Below, in pieces: positions 7,422 to 17,438 of a stretch of DNA of 64,000 nucleotides. Position numbers and translations under genes: made by a program. The notes beneath the pieces are model-generated. The model saw nothing but the letters and a program-made list of their open reading frames with translations, ran no database searches and was not told where the DNA came from. Numbering within the stretch: position 1 is the stretch's first letter; each line of letters starts with the position of its first letter. The stretch comes from JAJDXW01 sp965202895 (GTDB taxonomy: Bacteria; Pseudomonadota; Gammaproteobacteria; HK1), in NCBI GenBank assembly GCA_965202895.1, contig OZ241901.1:1054001-1118000 (forward strand). Reading direction: 5' to 3'.

Positions 7422-8384
7422 TTGTATAGCTACATCGTCCGCCGTCTCGCGTTGGGGGCCGTCACGGTGCTCGGGGTTTCCGTCATCGTGTTCCTCATCA
7501 TGCGCGTCATGCCGGGCGATCCGCTGACCGCCATCTTCGGCCCCGAGGGCATGACCAAGCTGACCGAAGCCCAGCGCCTGAGCTACATGCAGGAGCTGGG
7601 CCTCGCCGCCCCCCTGCCGGTGCAATACCTGAGCTGGCTCGGCGACATCGCCCGCGGCGAGCTCGGCCGGTCCTTCTTCCGCGCGGAGAGCGTCGGCGAC
7701 ATGGTGCTGCGCCGCGGCCCCCTGACCGCGCAGATCGCCGTCCTGTCCGTGATCCTGTCCTGGATCCTCGGGATCCCGGTGGCGATCGTCAGCGCACTCC
7801 GGCCCAACACGCTCGCGGACAATGCGGCGCGGATCACCTCCATCACCTGCCTCGCCGTCCCGGGCTTCTGGCTCGGGATGCTGATCGTGCTCGGGCTCCT
7901 CTTCTGGTTCGACTACCGTGCGCCGCAGACCGCGGCGGGCGCCTCGATATTCGAGGAGCCGTGGACCCTGTTCCAGATGATCATCGGGCCGGCCGTGGTG
8001 CTGGCTCTCGGCCAGGCCGCCTACATCGCCCGGATGGCGCGGTCGAGCCTCCTCGAGGTCATCCGCGAGGACTACGTGCGGACCGCCCGCGCCAAGGGGC
8101 TGAACGGACGCCTGGTGGTGAGCATCCATGCCCTGCCGAACGCCCTGCTGCCGGTCATCACCCTGTCCGGGATCCTGCTCGGCTTCGTCCTCGCCGGCTC
8201 GATCCCGGTGGAACGCGCCTTCGGAACCCCGGGTCTCGGCTACGCGATGTACACCGCGGTCAACGAGCGCGACGTCTTCGTGATGCAGAACCTCGTGTTC
8301 CTGTACGCGGTGGTGTTCGTGATGCTGAACATCCTGGTCGACGTCATCATCGCTTGGCTGGACCCGAGGATCAGGTACCAGTGA
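7422..8384 (+). CDS. Oligopeptide-type ABC permease (DppB/OppB family)
   Basis: An inner-membrane permease of the peptide/nickel family, 320 residues. The only sensible start is the TTG at 7422, giving the typical N-terminus MYSYIVRRLALGAVTVLGVSV. Six membrane segments can be followed. The short family block MPGDPL stands after the first helix, the substrate-side loop contains GLAAPLPVQYLSWLGDIARGELGRSF, and the EAA-like cytoplasmic coupling loop is EDYVRTARAKGLNGR. It overlaps the next gene by a GTGA and forms the channel with it. The matching ATPases lie just beyond but on the opposite strand, and no binding-protein gene adjoins. Confidence 0.9.
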   Translation: MYSYIVRRLALGAVTVLGVSVIVFLIMRVMPGDPLTAIFGPEGMTKLTEAQRLSYMQELGLAAPLPVQYLSWLGDIARGELGRSFFRAESVGDMVLRRGPLTAQIAVLSVILSWILGIPVAIVSALRPNTLADNAARITSITCLAVPGFWLGMLIVLGLLFWFDYRAPQTAAGASIFEEPWTLFQMIIGPAVVLALGQAAYIARMARSSLLEVIREDYVRTARAKGLNGRLVVSIHALPNALLPVITLSGILLGFVLAGSIPVERAFGTPGLGYAMYTAVNERDVFVMQNLVFLYAVVFVMLNILVDVIIAWLDPRIRYQ

Positions 8385-9313
8385 GCGCGCCTCCGGAATC
8401 CGAATCCGGGTACGGGGCCGGGGCCGAGCCGGCGGCGGCCACCGGCTCCGGCCGCTCGACGGCGCACCGGATCCGGCGCGGGCTCCGCAACTTCGCGCGC
8501 CGCTCTCCCCTGTCCGCCTTCTGGGGCGGCGTCGCCGTCGTGATCGTCGCGATGGCCGTCGCGGCGCCCGTCATCGCGCCCTACGACCCGCTCGAGTCCG
8601 ACTTCCGGCGGATGCAGAAGCCGCCGGACGAGATCAACTGGTTCGGCTCCGACCAGATCGGCCGCGACACCCTGAGCCGGGTGATCCACGGGAGCCGCAC
8701 CTCCCTGACCGTGGCCATGTCGGCGGTGCTGCTCGGGACGACCCTGGGTTGCTTCTGGGGCCTCGCGAGCGGCTACCTGGGCGGGCGCTTCGACATCGTG
8801 AGCCAGCGGATCATCGAGTTCTTGCAGGCGTTTCCCGACCTCATCCTGGCGATGGCGATCGCCATGGCGCTCGGCTCGGGCACCGTCACCGTGATCATCG
8901 CGATCGCCATTACCCGGATACCCTTCGGCGGGCGCGTGATCCGATCCGTCGTGCTCTCGCTGAAGGAGATGTCCTTCGTCGAAGCGGCGCGGAGCGTCGG
9001 CGCTTCGCGGGCCCGGATCATGCTGCGGCACATCCTGCCGCAGTGCATCGCCCCCTTCCTGATCCTCGCCACCACCCATCTCGGGGTCGCGATCATCATC
9101 GAAGCCTCGCTCGGCTTCCTGGGGGTCGGCATCCCGCCGCCCGCCCCGACCTGGGGCAACATGCTGGCCGACGCGCTGAACGCGGGCATCGTGCCGCCGT
9201 GGTGGCTCGTCCTGTTCCCCGGCGTCGCGATCACGATCACCGTGCTCGCGTTCAACCTGCTCGGCGACGGTATCCGCGACCTTCTGGACCCGCGCCTGCG
9301 CGGCTCGGTCTGA
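8381..9313 (+). CDS. Oligopeptide-type ABC permease (DppC/OppC family)
   Basis: The partner permease, 310 residues from the GTG at 8381, which overlaps the stop of the preceding permease gene. A 45-residue polar N-terminal tail precedes the first helix, as is usual for DppC proteins (the OppC_N region), followed by APYDPLESD. The periplasmic segment WFGSDQIGRDTLSRVIHGSR is the family signature, and the coupling loop reads FVEAARSVGASRARIMLRHILP. It ends LFNLLGDGIRDLLDPRLRGS-like (LAFNLLGDGIRDLLDPRLRG), characteristic of the family. The gene converges on the two ATPase genes, an unusual split arrangement. Confidence 0.92.
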   Translation: MSAPPESESGYGAGAEPAAATGSGRSTAHRIRRGLRNFARRSPLSAFWGGVAVVIVAMAVAAPVIAPYDPLESDFRRMQKPPDEINWFGSDQIGRDTLSRVIHGSRTSLTVAMSAVLLGTTLGCFWGLASGYLGGRFDIVSQRIIEFLQAFPDLILAMAIAMALGSGTVTVIIAIAITRIPFGGRVIRSVVLSLKEMSFVEAARSVGASRARIMLRHILPQCIAPFLILATTHLGVAIIIEASLGFLGVGIPPPAPTWGNMLADALNAGIVPPWWLVLFPGVAITITVLAFNLLGDGIRDLLDPRLRGSV

Positions 9314-9454
9314 GCCGAATCCGGGACGGGGCCGGCCGAGCCGAGCCGGGCCGATCCGGGGCACTGGGGCGCCGCCGCCCTGCCGTGCCCCGTGCCCCAT
9401 GCTACCGCCCGCGCCGGCCGTCCCGCCGCTTGGGCGCCGCCCCGCAGTGCCCCC

Positions 9455-10560
<1,106 letters not shown>

Positions 10561-10564
<4 letters not shown>

Positions 10565-11619
10565 GCTTCCCCTCCCAGCAGGCGGTCCGCGTGCCAGCAG
10601 GCCACCCAGTGCCCCGGACGATGTTCCCGGGGGGACGGGTAGGCGTTCCGGCATTCGTCCGTGGCATGGCCGCAGCGCGGAGCGAACGCGCATCCGGGGG
10701 GGAGGTTCGCGAGCGAGGGCACCATGCCCTCGATCTCGTTGAGCCGTCCCCGGCCGGCCGCGCCGGCCGCCGCCACCTCGAGGCTCGGAATGGCGCCGAG
10801 CAAGCCCTTGGTGTAGGGGTGCCCCGGGCAATCGAAGAGCTCGTCGACCTCGGCCTCCTCGACCTTCCGCCCCGCGTACATGACCACCACCCGGTCCGCG
10901 TTCTCCGCGACCACCCCCATGTCGTGGGTGATGAGCACGATGGCCTGACCGTAGCTTCCCTGCATCTCGCGCATAAGATCGAGGATCTGGGCCTGGATGG
11001 TGACGTCCAGCGCCGTCGTGGGCTCGTCCGCAATCAACACCTTGGGGTTGCAGCTGACCGCCATCGCGATCATCACCCGTTGGCGCATCCCGCCGGAGAG
11101 CTGGTGGGGATAGGAATGGGCGCGGCGCTCCGGCTCCGGGATGTGGACGCGCCGCAGGATCTCCACCGCCTGGTCCATGGCTTCGCGCCGGGAAGCCCCC
11201 TGGTGGAGGACGATCGCCTCCCCGATCTGCTTGCCGACGGTGTAGAGCGGATTGAGCGAGGTCATCGGCTCCTGGAAGATCATGGAGATGTCGTTGCCGC
11301 GAAGCGCCTCCATCTCGGCCTCGCTCGCGGCGAGCAGGTCCCGGCCCTCGAAGCGGATGCTCCCGTCCACGATGCGCCCCGGGGGGTCCGCGACCAGCCG
11401 CAGGATCGAGAGGGCGGTGACGCTCTTCCCGCAGCCCGACTCCCCGACCACCCCCAAGGTCTCGCCCCGGCGCACCTCGAAGGAGACGCCGTCCACCGCC
11501 CGCACCACCCCGTCCGGGGTGAAGAAGTGGGTCTTCAGGCCATTGATCTCGAGAACGCCCTCACCGGCCCCCGGAACCCTTCCGGCCTCCCGGGACCGGG
11601 CTTCATCCAGACTCGACAT
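10561..11619 (-). CDS. Oligopeptide-type ABC ATPase (DppD/OppD family)
   Basis: The first ATPase of the pair, 352 residues. It has Walker A GESGCGKS (59-66), Q-loop MIFQEPMTSLNP, signature LSGGMRQRVMIAMA, Walker B KVLIADEPTTALDVT, H-loop ITHDMGVV and a C-terminal oligopeptide domain with PPGCAFAPRCGHATDEC. Together with the downstream DppF-like protein it gives the heterodimeric motor of a peptide importer. The 114 bp between its ATG and the end of the PIN gene presumably hold its promoter. The defence block begins immediately upstream, so this gene marks the left boundary of that island. Confidence 0.92.
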
Positions 11620-11733
11620 TCCGGTTCATCCGTGGAAGCGGCCGATCCGAACGGCGAGCAGCATGGCTTGGGACCCCCGAGTGCAGCGGACGGACGATAG
11701 CAGTCTTCCGACTCCCTCGAAACAGGCCGCTCA

Positions 11734-12147
11734 TCACGATCGATCGTCCCCAAGGGAGACACCTTCCACGGCAGCCGCGGCGGCGAGCTTCCGGTCGAGG
11801 GTGGCGAGCTTCGCGGCGCGGCGCATCGCGGTCTCCAAGTACGCCGCGTCGTAACCGCTGAGGCGATGGCGGCGAGCCAGCCCGGTGATCCGGTCGTCAT
11901 CCTGCTCACCGTCCGTCGAGAGTGGCAGCAAGCGGATGGCCTGCATGTGATCTTCGGTCGTATTCACTTCCATGCGTCCAATCCGTTCCGCGACGAGCAG
12001 GACGCTACGCACTTCATGCCAGAACAGGTTCGGTACGACAGTTTCCTCGATCCCGATTCGTTCAACGACAGCGTCAGCGAAGGGCGTTCCGTCACGGTCC
12101 CGCAGGCGCTTGGCGATGGCGATGGTGGCATCGATCACAATAGCCAT
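11734..12147 (-). CDS. PIN-domain ribonuclease (VapC-like), no evident antitoxin
   Basis: A 137-residue PIN-fold protein. The four expected acidic positions can be placed: D in MAIVIDAT, E in NLFWHEVRSVLL, D in SGYDAAYLETA and D in LATLDRKLAAAA. Stand-alone PIN proteins of this size are usually VapC toxins that cleave RNA and are neutralised by a small DNA-binding antitoxin encoded just upstream. Here the upstream neighbour is the type III restriction subunit, whose last codons overlap this gene by 13 bp, and no antitoxin frame was found. It is therefore the last gene of the R-M operon. Whether it is a solo toxin or an R-M accessory nuclease is open. Confidence 0.8.
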   Translation of the reverse strand: MAIVIDATIAIAKRLRDRDGTPFADAVVERIGIEETVVPNLFWHEVRSVLLVAERIGRMEVNTTEDHMQAIRLLPLSTDGEQDDDRITGLARRHRLSGYDAAYLETAMRRAAKLATLDRKLAAAAAVEGVSLGDDRS

Positions 12148-14996
12148 TCGCGGCGCCCCTCATCCCGCCATTCGAGAAACTCCTCGTGCGACATGGTGGC
12201 GCCGCTCTCGTCGCGTTCCCGGGACATGGCCTGTCCCGTGAGGGTGACCACGAGCTGACGAAGAGTGGCGAAGTCCGGGCGGAAGTCCGCCTGGTTCACC
12301 CGGATGTACTTCCAGGCACCGCCTGTTGCCCTGGTGACGCGCCGGCACCATTCCCGCATGGCGGCGTCCTTCTCGGCGGTGCCCTCCCAGACCCGGCCCT
12401 TGGTCTCGACGATCCAGTGGATGATCCGGCCGTCCAGCTCGCGCTGAACGGCTACCCAGTCCGGGTAGTAGAACCCGATGGCGCCGCTCGGCTTCAGGTA
12501 ATCGACGCGGAACGACGTGCCGGAAGCCCCTTGTTCGGTCGTGCCCAGCGCGGCGAAGCGCAGAACGTCACCGGCGTTGTCCAGGAACCCCGCGAAGCGG
12601 CGCTCGAAGTCGTTGTAGGTGGCCACGAAGTTGAAGACCGTCTTCTCCGCTTCCAGCGGTGGAAGGTTCCGACGCCAGGCAAAGGGCCTGGTTTCGGACA
12701 GGCGGAAGTCCTCTCTCTCGAATTCGATCTCGCGGCGTTCGACGGTGAGATCGGCGATCTTGCGGACCAGGTACTTCGCAATGCCTTCCCGTATCACCAA
12801 TTGCTCAAGATGGGAGCCAAGGGCGTCATCATCCAATTCGATCCCCCGGCCGAAACACCGGCTCCCGACGTAGTCCCGGATCATCGGGTACAGCTCCGCG
12901 AAACGATTGGTCAGGCCCGCCTTGCCGGCTACCAGCTTGGTGACGTCGGCCAGAAGCTCCTCGATGGGCCGCCGGCCGCCGGATACGTCGTCCTGATGTA
13001 CTTCGGTTTCGGTCGTGGCGAACTCCAGCTTCAGCCTGATCCGGAACCGCTCATCGAGCTCTTCCTGGTCGAAGATCGGTTCGAGGGACTGTACGTCCAG
13101 CCCCGACAGCTTGCGGTGGTCGTGCTTCAGGCTCGGCTTGGTGATGGGAATGGCGATGTCGTACTCCAACCGTTCCTGCACCGGCTCGACGACGACGGGC
13201 GGCGGCGGATTGGTCGCGGTGCTCGCTACGCCGATCCCTTCCGCCTCCAGTTGCTCGCGCAGGACGTCGAGGAGGTTGCGCGTGCCGAGCACTTCCAGGG
13301 TCTGCGTCCGATCGGGACTTACCTGGGTCATCAGGCGCAGCCCGCGGCCGATCACCTGCTCCGGGAGGATCTCGGCTTTCGCGGTGAATGGCCGCAGCCC
13401 CAGCACGACCGTCACGTTGCGCACGTCCCATCCCTCGCGCAACATCATGACGCTGACGATGGCCTTGATCCCGCTCTCGGCCTTGTCGATGTCCCGCGCC
13501 GCCTGGCGAGCCTTTTCGAGGTCGCCCTTCCTGACTTCACCCGTGGTGTCGGTATGGATGACGAGCACCTCGGACTCCTTGAATCCGAACCCCTTGGTCT
13601 TCCAAAGATATTCGCCCAATGCGTCGGCGTAGACGTTCTTCTCCGCCATGATGAAGAGCACCGGTCGGATACCCAGCTTCCCGTACACCTTCCGATGCTG
13701 CTTCCAGCGCCGGACCGCGGCTTGGAGCCAGTAGCCGTACTTCTCCGCCACGTTGTCCCTGGTCACCCCGTCGGGGTCTTCGATCGGCTGGTTCCGACCG
13801 GTTTTCCCGGTCACGATGATGGGGGCCTTGACGATCCGATCCTCCACCGCCTGCGCCAGCGGGTAGTCCACGACCGTCCAGGGGAAGTACATGCCGTTCT
13901 GGTCCTTCGGCGTGGCCGAGAAATCGAGCCAGGCGCCGAGGCCGTGCGGCAGCGCCTCGTGGATGGCGAGCAGGGATTGGGTCCAGGCGAGCTCCTCGTC
14001 GTGGACGTGGTGTGCTTCGTCGTTCAGCACGACGAGGTCCTTGAGCGACTTCACCCGCTCCAGCATGGAGCGTTGACCGGACGATGCGAGATCCTGCGAC
14101 GGCTTCTCGCCGAGGATCGCTTCGACCGCGTTCTCCGGCGTCCACCCCCGGTCGCGGGACTCGTAGAGCTGCTGGATGTTGGTGAGGAGGAGATTGCCCG
14201 ACGGGTCCGGCTGGGCGGCCTCCCCGCGGAGGATCACCTTCTGCGAGAAACCGCCCTTCCACTCGGGCGGAATCAAGGGCAGATCATGGAATATCCGGTT
14301 GCTTGCGAAGTCCTTCTCCAATCGCTGGTAGACGATCACGTTGGGCGCCACGACGAGGAAGTTGGTCGAAAGGTCGGAGCCGGACACGCGCTGCCTGTGG
14401 AAACGGGACCAGACCATGACCATCGCCATCGCCCAGGTCTTGCCCGAACCGGTCGCCATCTTGAAGGCGAAGCGACGCAGGTTCTCGGGGGGCAGGTCCT
14501 GCACTCCTTCCGCTTCCAGCTCCGGTACGTAGCGGCGAAGCTGGCGCCTTCCGTCCATCGTGGTCTGGAATACGATGTTCTCCGAGACCAGATCCCTTGG
14601 GACAATCGTTCCGTAAGCCTCGATCAGCCCCTTGGTGTCGCGCCGGCCGGCGACCTCGACCAGCCAGGCCAGGGTCTCGATCGCCTCGCGCTGGCAGAAG
14701 TAGTAGCGGAACGGCGCGTCGAAGCCGGGGACCGCGTGATCCTCCTCGAACCAGTACTCGAACAGGCGGCGGGTCACCTCGGAGGCGCCCGGATAGCCGT
14801 CGTCTCGCCAGGAATCCACCGCATCGCGGATCTTCGGCGTCAGCAGGAGCCGGCTCGGCCGGCGGCCGGAGTCGTCCTCGCGCCAGCCGGTCGGCGCGTC
14901 GTCATCCTTGACCAAGTGGGAAACGGGCCGTTCCCACGGGCGGCGGCCTCGAATCTCCGGCAGGTCCCTGTCGTAGCGGATGACGGCCTTGGCCAT
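12135..14996 (-). CDS. res: Type III restriction enzyme, Res subunit
   Basis: A 953-residue helicase-nuclease that, with Mod, translocates on DNA and cleaves unmodified sites. Superfamily 2 motifs are in order: Walker A ATGSGKT (181-187), DEAH box in VVLNDEAHHVHDEELAW, motif III LDFSATPKD, the REGWDVRNV block and motif VI QVIGRGLRLM. The C-terminal PD-(D/E)XK nuclease is indicated by YPDWVAVQ followed by HWIVETKGRVWEG, the E-x-K core. All catalytic motifs look intact. The ATG at 14996 gives MAKAVIRYDRDLPEIRGR. It lies 71 bp behind the nucleotidyltransferase gene, which intervenes between mod and res. Confidence 0.93.
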   Translation of the reverse strand: MAKAVIRYDRDLPEIRGRRPWERPVSHLVKDDDAPTGWREDDSGRRPSRLLLTPKIRDAVDSWRDDGYPGASEVTRRLFEYWFEEDHAVPGFDAPFRYYFCQREAIETLAWLVEVAGRRDTKGLIEAYGTIVPRDLVSENIVFQTTMDGRRQLRRYVPELEAEGVQDLPPENLRRFAFKMATGSGKTWAMAMVMVWSRFHRQRVSGSDLSTNFLVVAPNVIVYQRLEKDFASNRIFHDLPLIPPEWKGGFSQKVILRGEAAQPDPSGNLLLTNIQQLYESRDRGWTPENAVEAILGEKPSQDLASSGQRSMLERVKSLKDLVVLNDEAHHVHDEELAWTQSLLAIHEALPHGLGAWLDFSATPKDQNGMYFPWTVVDYPLAQAVEDRIVKAPIIVTGKTGRNQPIEDPDGVTRDNVAEKYGYWLQAAVRRWKQHRKVYGKLGIRPVLFIMAEKNVYADALGEYLWKTKGFGFKESEVLVIHTDTTGEVRKGDLEKARQAARDIDKAESGIKAIVSVMMLREGWDVRNVTVVLGLRPFTAKAEILPEQVIGRGLRLMTQVSPDRTQTLEVLGTRNLLDVLREQLEAEGIGVASTATNPPPPVVVEPVQERLEYDIAIPITKPSLKHDHRKLSGLDVQSLEPIFDQEELDERFRIRLKLEFATTETEVHQDDVSGGRRPIEELLADVTKLVAGKAGLTNRFAELYPMIRDYVGSRCFGRGIELDDDALGSHLEQLVIREGIAKYLVRKIADLTVERREIEFEREDFRLSETRPFAWRRNLPPLEAEKTVFNFVATYNDFERRFAGFLDNAGDVLRFAALGTTEQGASGTSFRVDYLKPSGAIGFYYPDWVAVQRELDGRIIHWIVETKGRVWEGTAEKDAAMREWCRRVTRATGGAWKYIRVNQADFRPDFATLRQLVVTLTGQAMSRERDESGATMSHEEFLEWRDEGRREWLL

Positions 14997-15067
14997 GAGC
15001 TACCTTGCCTCCCCATCGAAGACGATGAACGTATCACCCATTGCGGCGCTCCGGTTCGAGCTCCTGT

Positions 15068-15403
15068 TCACAGGACGGATACCCCTTCGTGTTCCACGGT
15101 TTGCTGAAAGGGGAAGCCGCGCCTCTTCCGATCTTCCCATTCTTCCTGCGTGTAGGCGAGGATCGAGGGCACGGCCCAGGACACCGCGGCCAACTCGTAT
15201 CCGATCTCCCGCAACGGAAGCTTGAGGTGGTCAGCGCCATCCCTGACCACGAGAAGTACGTCGAGGTCGCTGTCTTCCCGCGCGTCGCCGCGCGCCTTGG
15301 AGCCGTATATGACCATGCGCAGGACCGCGCCGGGGTGCCGTTCACGGAGTGCCTTCCGGTATTCGTCCAGCCAGGTTTGTTCTTCGGGATGAAGTGTCAG
15401 CAT
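15068..15403 (-). CDS. MNT-type nucleotidyltransferase-domain protein
   Basis: A 111-residue protein with the minimal nucleotidyltransferase signature: YGSKARGDAREDSDLDVLLVV (GS-x9-12-DxD), so the metal-binding DxD and GS loop are present. In MNT/HEPN modules such proteins act as antitoxins that adenylylate a HEPN ribonuclease. No HEPN gene adjoins, and the C-terminal third (ILAYTQEEWEDRKRRGFPF) resembles longer stand-alone relatives. It starts four bases after the stop of mod, so the three R-M genes and this one are almost certainly co-transcribed. Its target could be another product of the operon; that is speculation. Confidence 0.82.
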   Translation of the reverse strand: MLTLHPEEQTWLDEYRKALRERHPGAVLRMVIYGSKARGDAREDSDLDVLLVVRDGADHLKLPLREIGYELAAVSWAVPSILAYTQEEWEDRKRRGFPFQQTVEHEGVSVL

Positions 15404-15407
15404 TGTT

Positions 15408-17438
15408 CTACACCTCGACGTCGTAGCCTTGCGACGTGTCGTTGCCGAAGATGTCGATGACCTTGACCAGCATCCGGTACTTGCCGGGTTTCCCGTAGGC
15501 GTGCGGATCGGAAGTGAGTGGAAGCGACCGCTCCTTGCGGGTGCGGTAAGCCACCCATCCCTGCATGAAGGTGTCGTTCCGGAAGTCCCAATCCACCGCC
15601 CAGTAGTCGATGTAGTCCGACCACTTCGTGACCTTGCTCCGCACCTCGTCCGGGATGAGCTCGGCGTTGGGGATGACGAAGTCCTTGAGCGCCACTTGCG
15701 CGGCGAGCTTCTTCGGCTTCTCGATCGCGGCGTCCAGGTAGGCCAGCTCGAAGAAGCGAACGTCCCCCTTGTCGGCGGCCTGCTGCTCCATCACTTCGCG
15801 CGGGATCTGCAACAGGACGAGCTTGATGCCCCTGTTCTTCGCCTCCTGAACCACGAGATTCTGAAGGCCCATCTCCCATTCCCAGCCGAGAACATGCAGC
15901 TCCTTCTGCTTCAACTTGACGCATTCCTCCACCGCGGACTCGATCTCCCCGATGGTCACCGGAGCATCCACTGCGCCTACGTGAACCATCGCTTTGCCTT
16001 TCTTGCCGTGCAGATGGATCAGGCCGGTCACGGGTTGGGAGCCATGAAGCTTCAGAATGAAGGCAAGATATTCATAGAGCGCCTGTTCCGTGACCGGCTT
16101 GTCCTTCTTTCCGAAGGTCACGCCCTGCCAGTACTGGCGCTCATACCTCCCGAGGTTCAGAACATCGAACGGCTTGCAGTTCTCGATGCCGAGAAGGCGT
16201 TTGCGAGTAATATGAATACCCCATCGACCAAGATCGCAACCGATCCAGCGCCGGCCAAGTTTTTCGGCGACGGCAAGGGTGGTGCCAGAACCGCAAAAGA
16301 AATCTGCGACGAGGTCGTTTGGCCGGCTAAGCCATTCAATGACACGTGTCAAAAGTTGTTCATGTTTCTGGGTAGCGTAATCTTTACGGTTTTCGTAAGT
16401 CTTGACGTCATCCCACACAGTATCACCGATCTTGTCGTCACTCGGCGAGAACCAATTTTCCACGGTCCCGGTCGATGATTTCCGGATGAATTCGAACTTC
16501 TTACCCGTATCTCGCCAATATTCCACCAATGAACGTCCGCCACCTTCCGCACAAAATTTGTTATAATTCGCAACTGCACGTAATGCTCGTCCTTTTTCCC
16601 ATTTCCACTGACCGTGAGTTGGCGTTTCAGAAAGCAGTTCGTATCGCATACTTGGCCGATCAGCGCCACTCCAGAAACGGTGCCAGTAGCCTTCAGGTGA
16701 AGATGTTTCGTATGGAACCAGAAGATTGGAAACCCTTGTGCCCGGTTGCATGGAATACCAAAGTAGCACGTCGTGACCTTGTGGAAGGGCTGTGATTACC
16801 TTGAACTGTCGTTGCAGATTTTTCGTTATCGGTCTATGAATCACTATTTCATTTCTGAAGTTTTCAATACCGAACGTTTCGTCCAATATCAATCTGAGGT
16901 AGGGACTCACGTTAGGAGCGACATGAACGACAAGGTGGCCTTCTTGAGATATGAGCGATCGGATCAACGTCAGACGCTCCCTCATCATCTGCGTGTAACT
17001 GATGAATCCACGGCCCCAAGTGTCGCGGTATGCTTTCTCCTCTACTACCGATGCCTCCTTGTCGAGTCGAATGTTTCCGTCACCGATTTCCGCAGTGAAC
17101 GAAAAATCCGCACCCGTCGCAAACGGCGGATCGATGTAGATCAGGTCGATCTTCCCGGCGAATTTCTCCAACAGCGATCCCATCACCAACAGGTTGTCGC
17201 CCCAGATGAGCTTGTTCTTCCATCCTTCCTCGAAGGTGTCACCCTCGTTGCCCTCGTAAACGTCGAACAACGACGTCTGCACGCCGCCCTTCCTCGCCTC
17301 GCGCGTGGCGCGGCTCTCGTTGACGGTCTCGATGACCTGGAACGGCAGGCTGACCCGCGGAACTTCCTTGAGGGTCCCGTCTTCCTCGTACTTGCCGGGC
17401 CAGACCAGCTCGGTCTTCGTGACGTCGATCTTCGCCAT
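15408..17438 (-). CDS. mod: Type III DNA methyltransferase, Mod subunit
   Basis: A 676-residue amino-methyltransferase that recognises and modifies the target for the type III system. The start is the ATG at 17438, in a TAATG overlap with the stop of the preceding gene. Motif IV DPPF stands at 103-106 in LIYIDPPFATGADF, and motif I follows much later as DFFCGSGTTLAVAEKLGRRWIGCD, the beta-class order. The RxxDR-like and 'KLKQKELHVLGWEWEMG' C-terminal regions match long Mod proteins found beside Res of this type. DNA from about 16190 to 17060, between the two motifs and so including the target-recognition region, is clearly poorer in GC than the flanks, suggesting exchange of specificity. Confidence 0.92.
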   Translation of the reverse strand: MAKIDVTKTELVWPGKYEEDGTLKEVPRVSLPFQVIETVNESRATREARKGGVQTSLFDVYEGNEGDTFEEGWKNKLIWGDNLLVMGSLLEKFAGKIDLIYIDPPFATGADFSFTAEIGDGNIRLDKEASVVEEKAYRDTWGRGFISYTQMMRERLTLIRSLISQEGHLVVHVAPNVSPYLRLILDETFGIENFRNEIVIHRPITKNLQRQFKVITALPQGHDVLLWYSMQPGTRVSNLLVPYETSSPEGYWHRFWSGADRPSMRYELLSETPTHGQWKWEKGRALRAVANYNKFCAEGGGRSLVEYWRDTGKKFEFIRKSSTGTVENWFSPSDDKIGDTVWDDVKTYENRKDYATQKHEQLLTRVIEWLSRPNDLVADFFCGSGTTLAVAEKLGRRWIGCDLGRWGIHITRKRLLGIENCKPFDVLNLGRYERQYWQGVTFGKKDKPVTEQALYEYLAFILKLHGSQPVTGLIHLHGKKGKAMVHVGAVDAPVTIGEIESAVEECVKLKQKELHVLGWEWEMGLQNLVVQEAKNRGIKLVLLQIPREVMEQQAADKGDVRFFELAYLDAAIEKPKKLAAQVALKDFVIPNAELIPDEVRSKVTKWSDYIDYWAVDWDFRNDTFMQGWVAYRTRKERSLPLTSDPHAYGKPGKYRMLVKVIDIFGNDTSQGYDVEV

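Noticed and set aside
7422..7424. Earlier ATG near 7414 as start of the DppB-like gene
   Set aside because: It is out of frame with the permease. The TTG at 7422 gives the family N-terminus.
11734..12147. Classical VapBC pair
   Set aside because: No small antitoxin gene precedes the PIN gene. The upstream sequence is the coding end of res.
12186..15107. 973-residue plus-strand frame opposite the Res gene
   Set aside because: No motif or hydrophobic pattern. It mirrors the Res codons, whose helicase motifs are unambiguous.
15068..15403. Complete MNT/HEPN toxin-antitoxin pair
   Set aside because: Only the nucleotidyltransferase is present. The flanking genes are mod and res and no HEPN frame was found.
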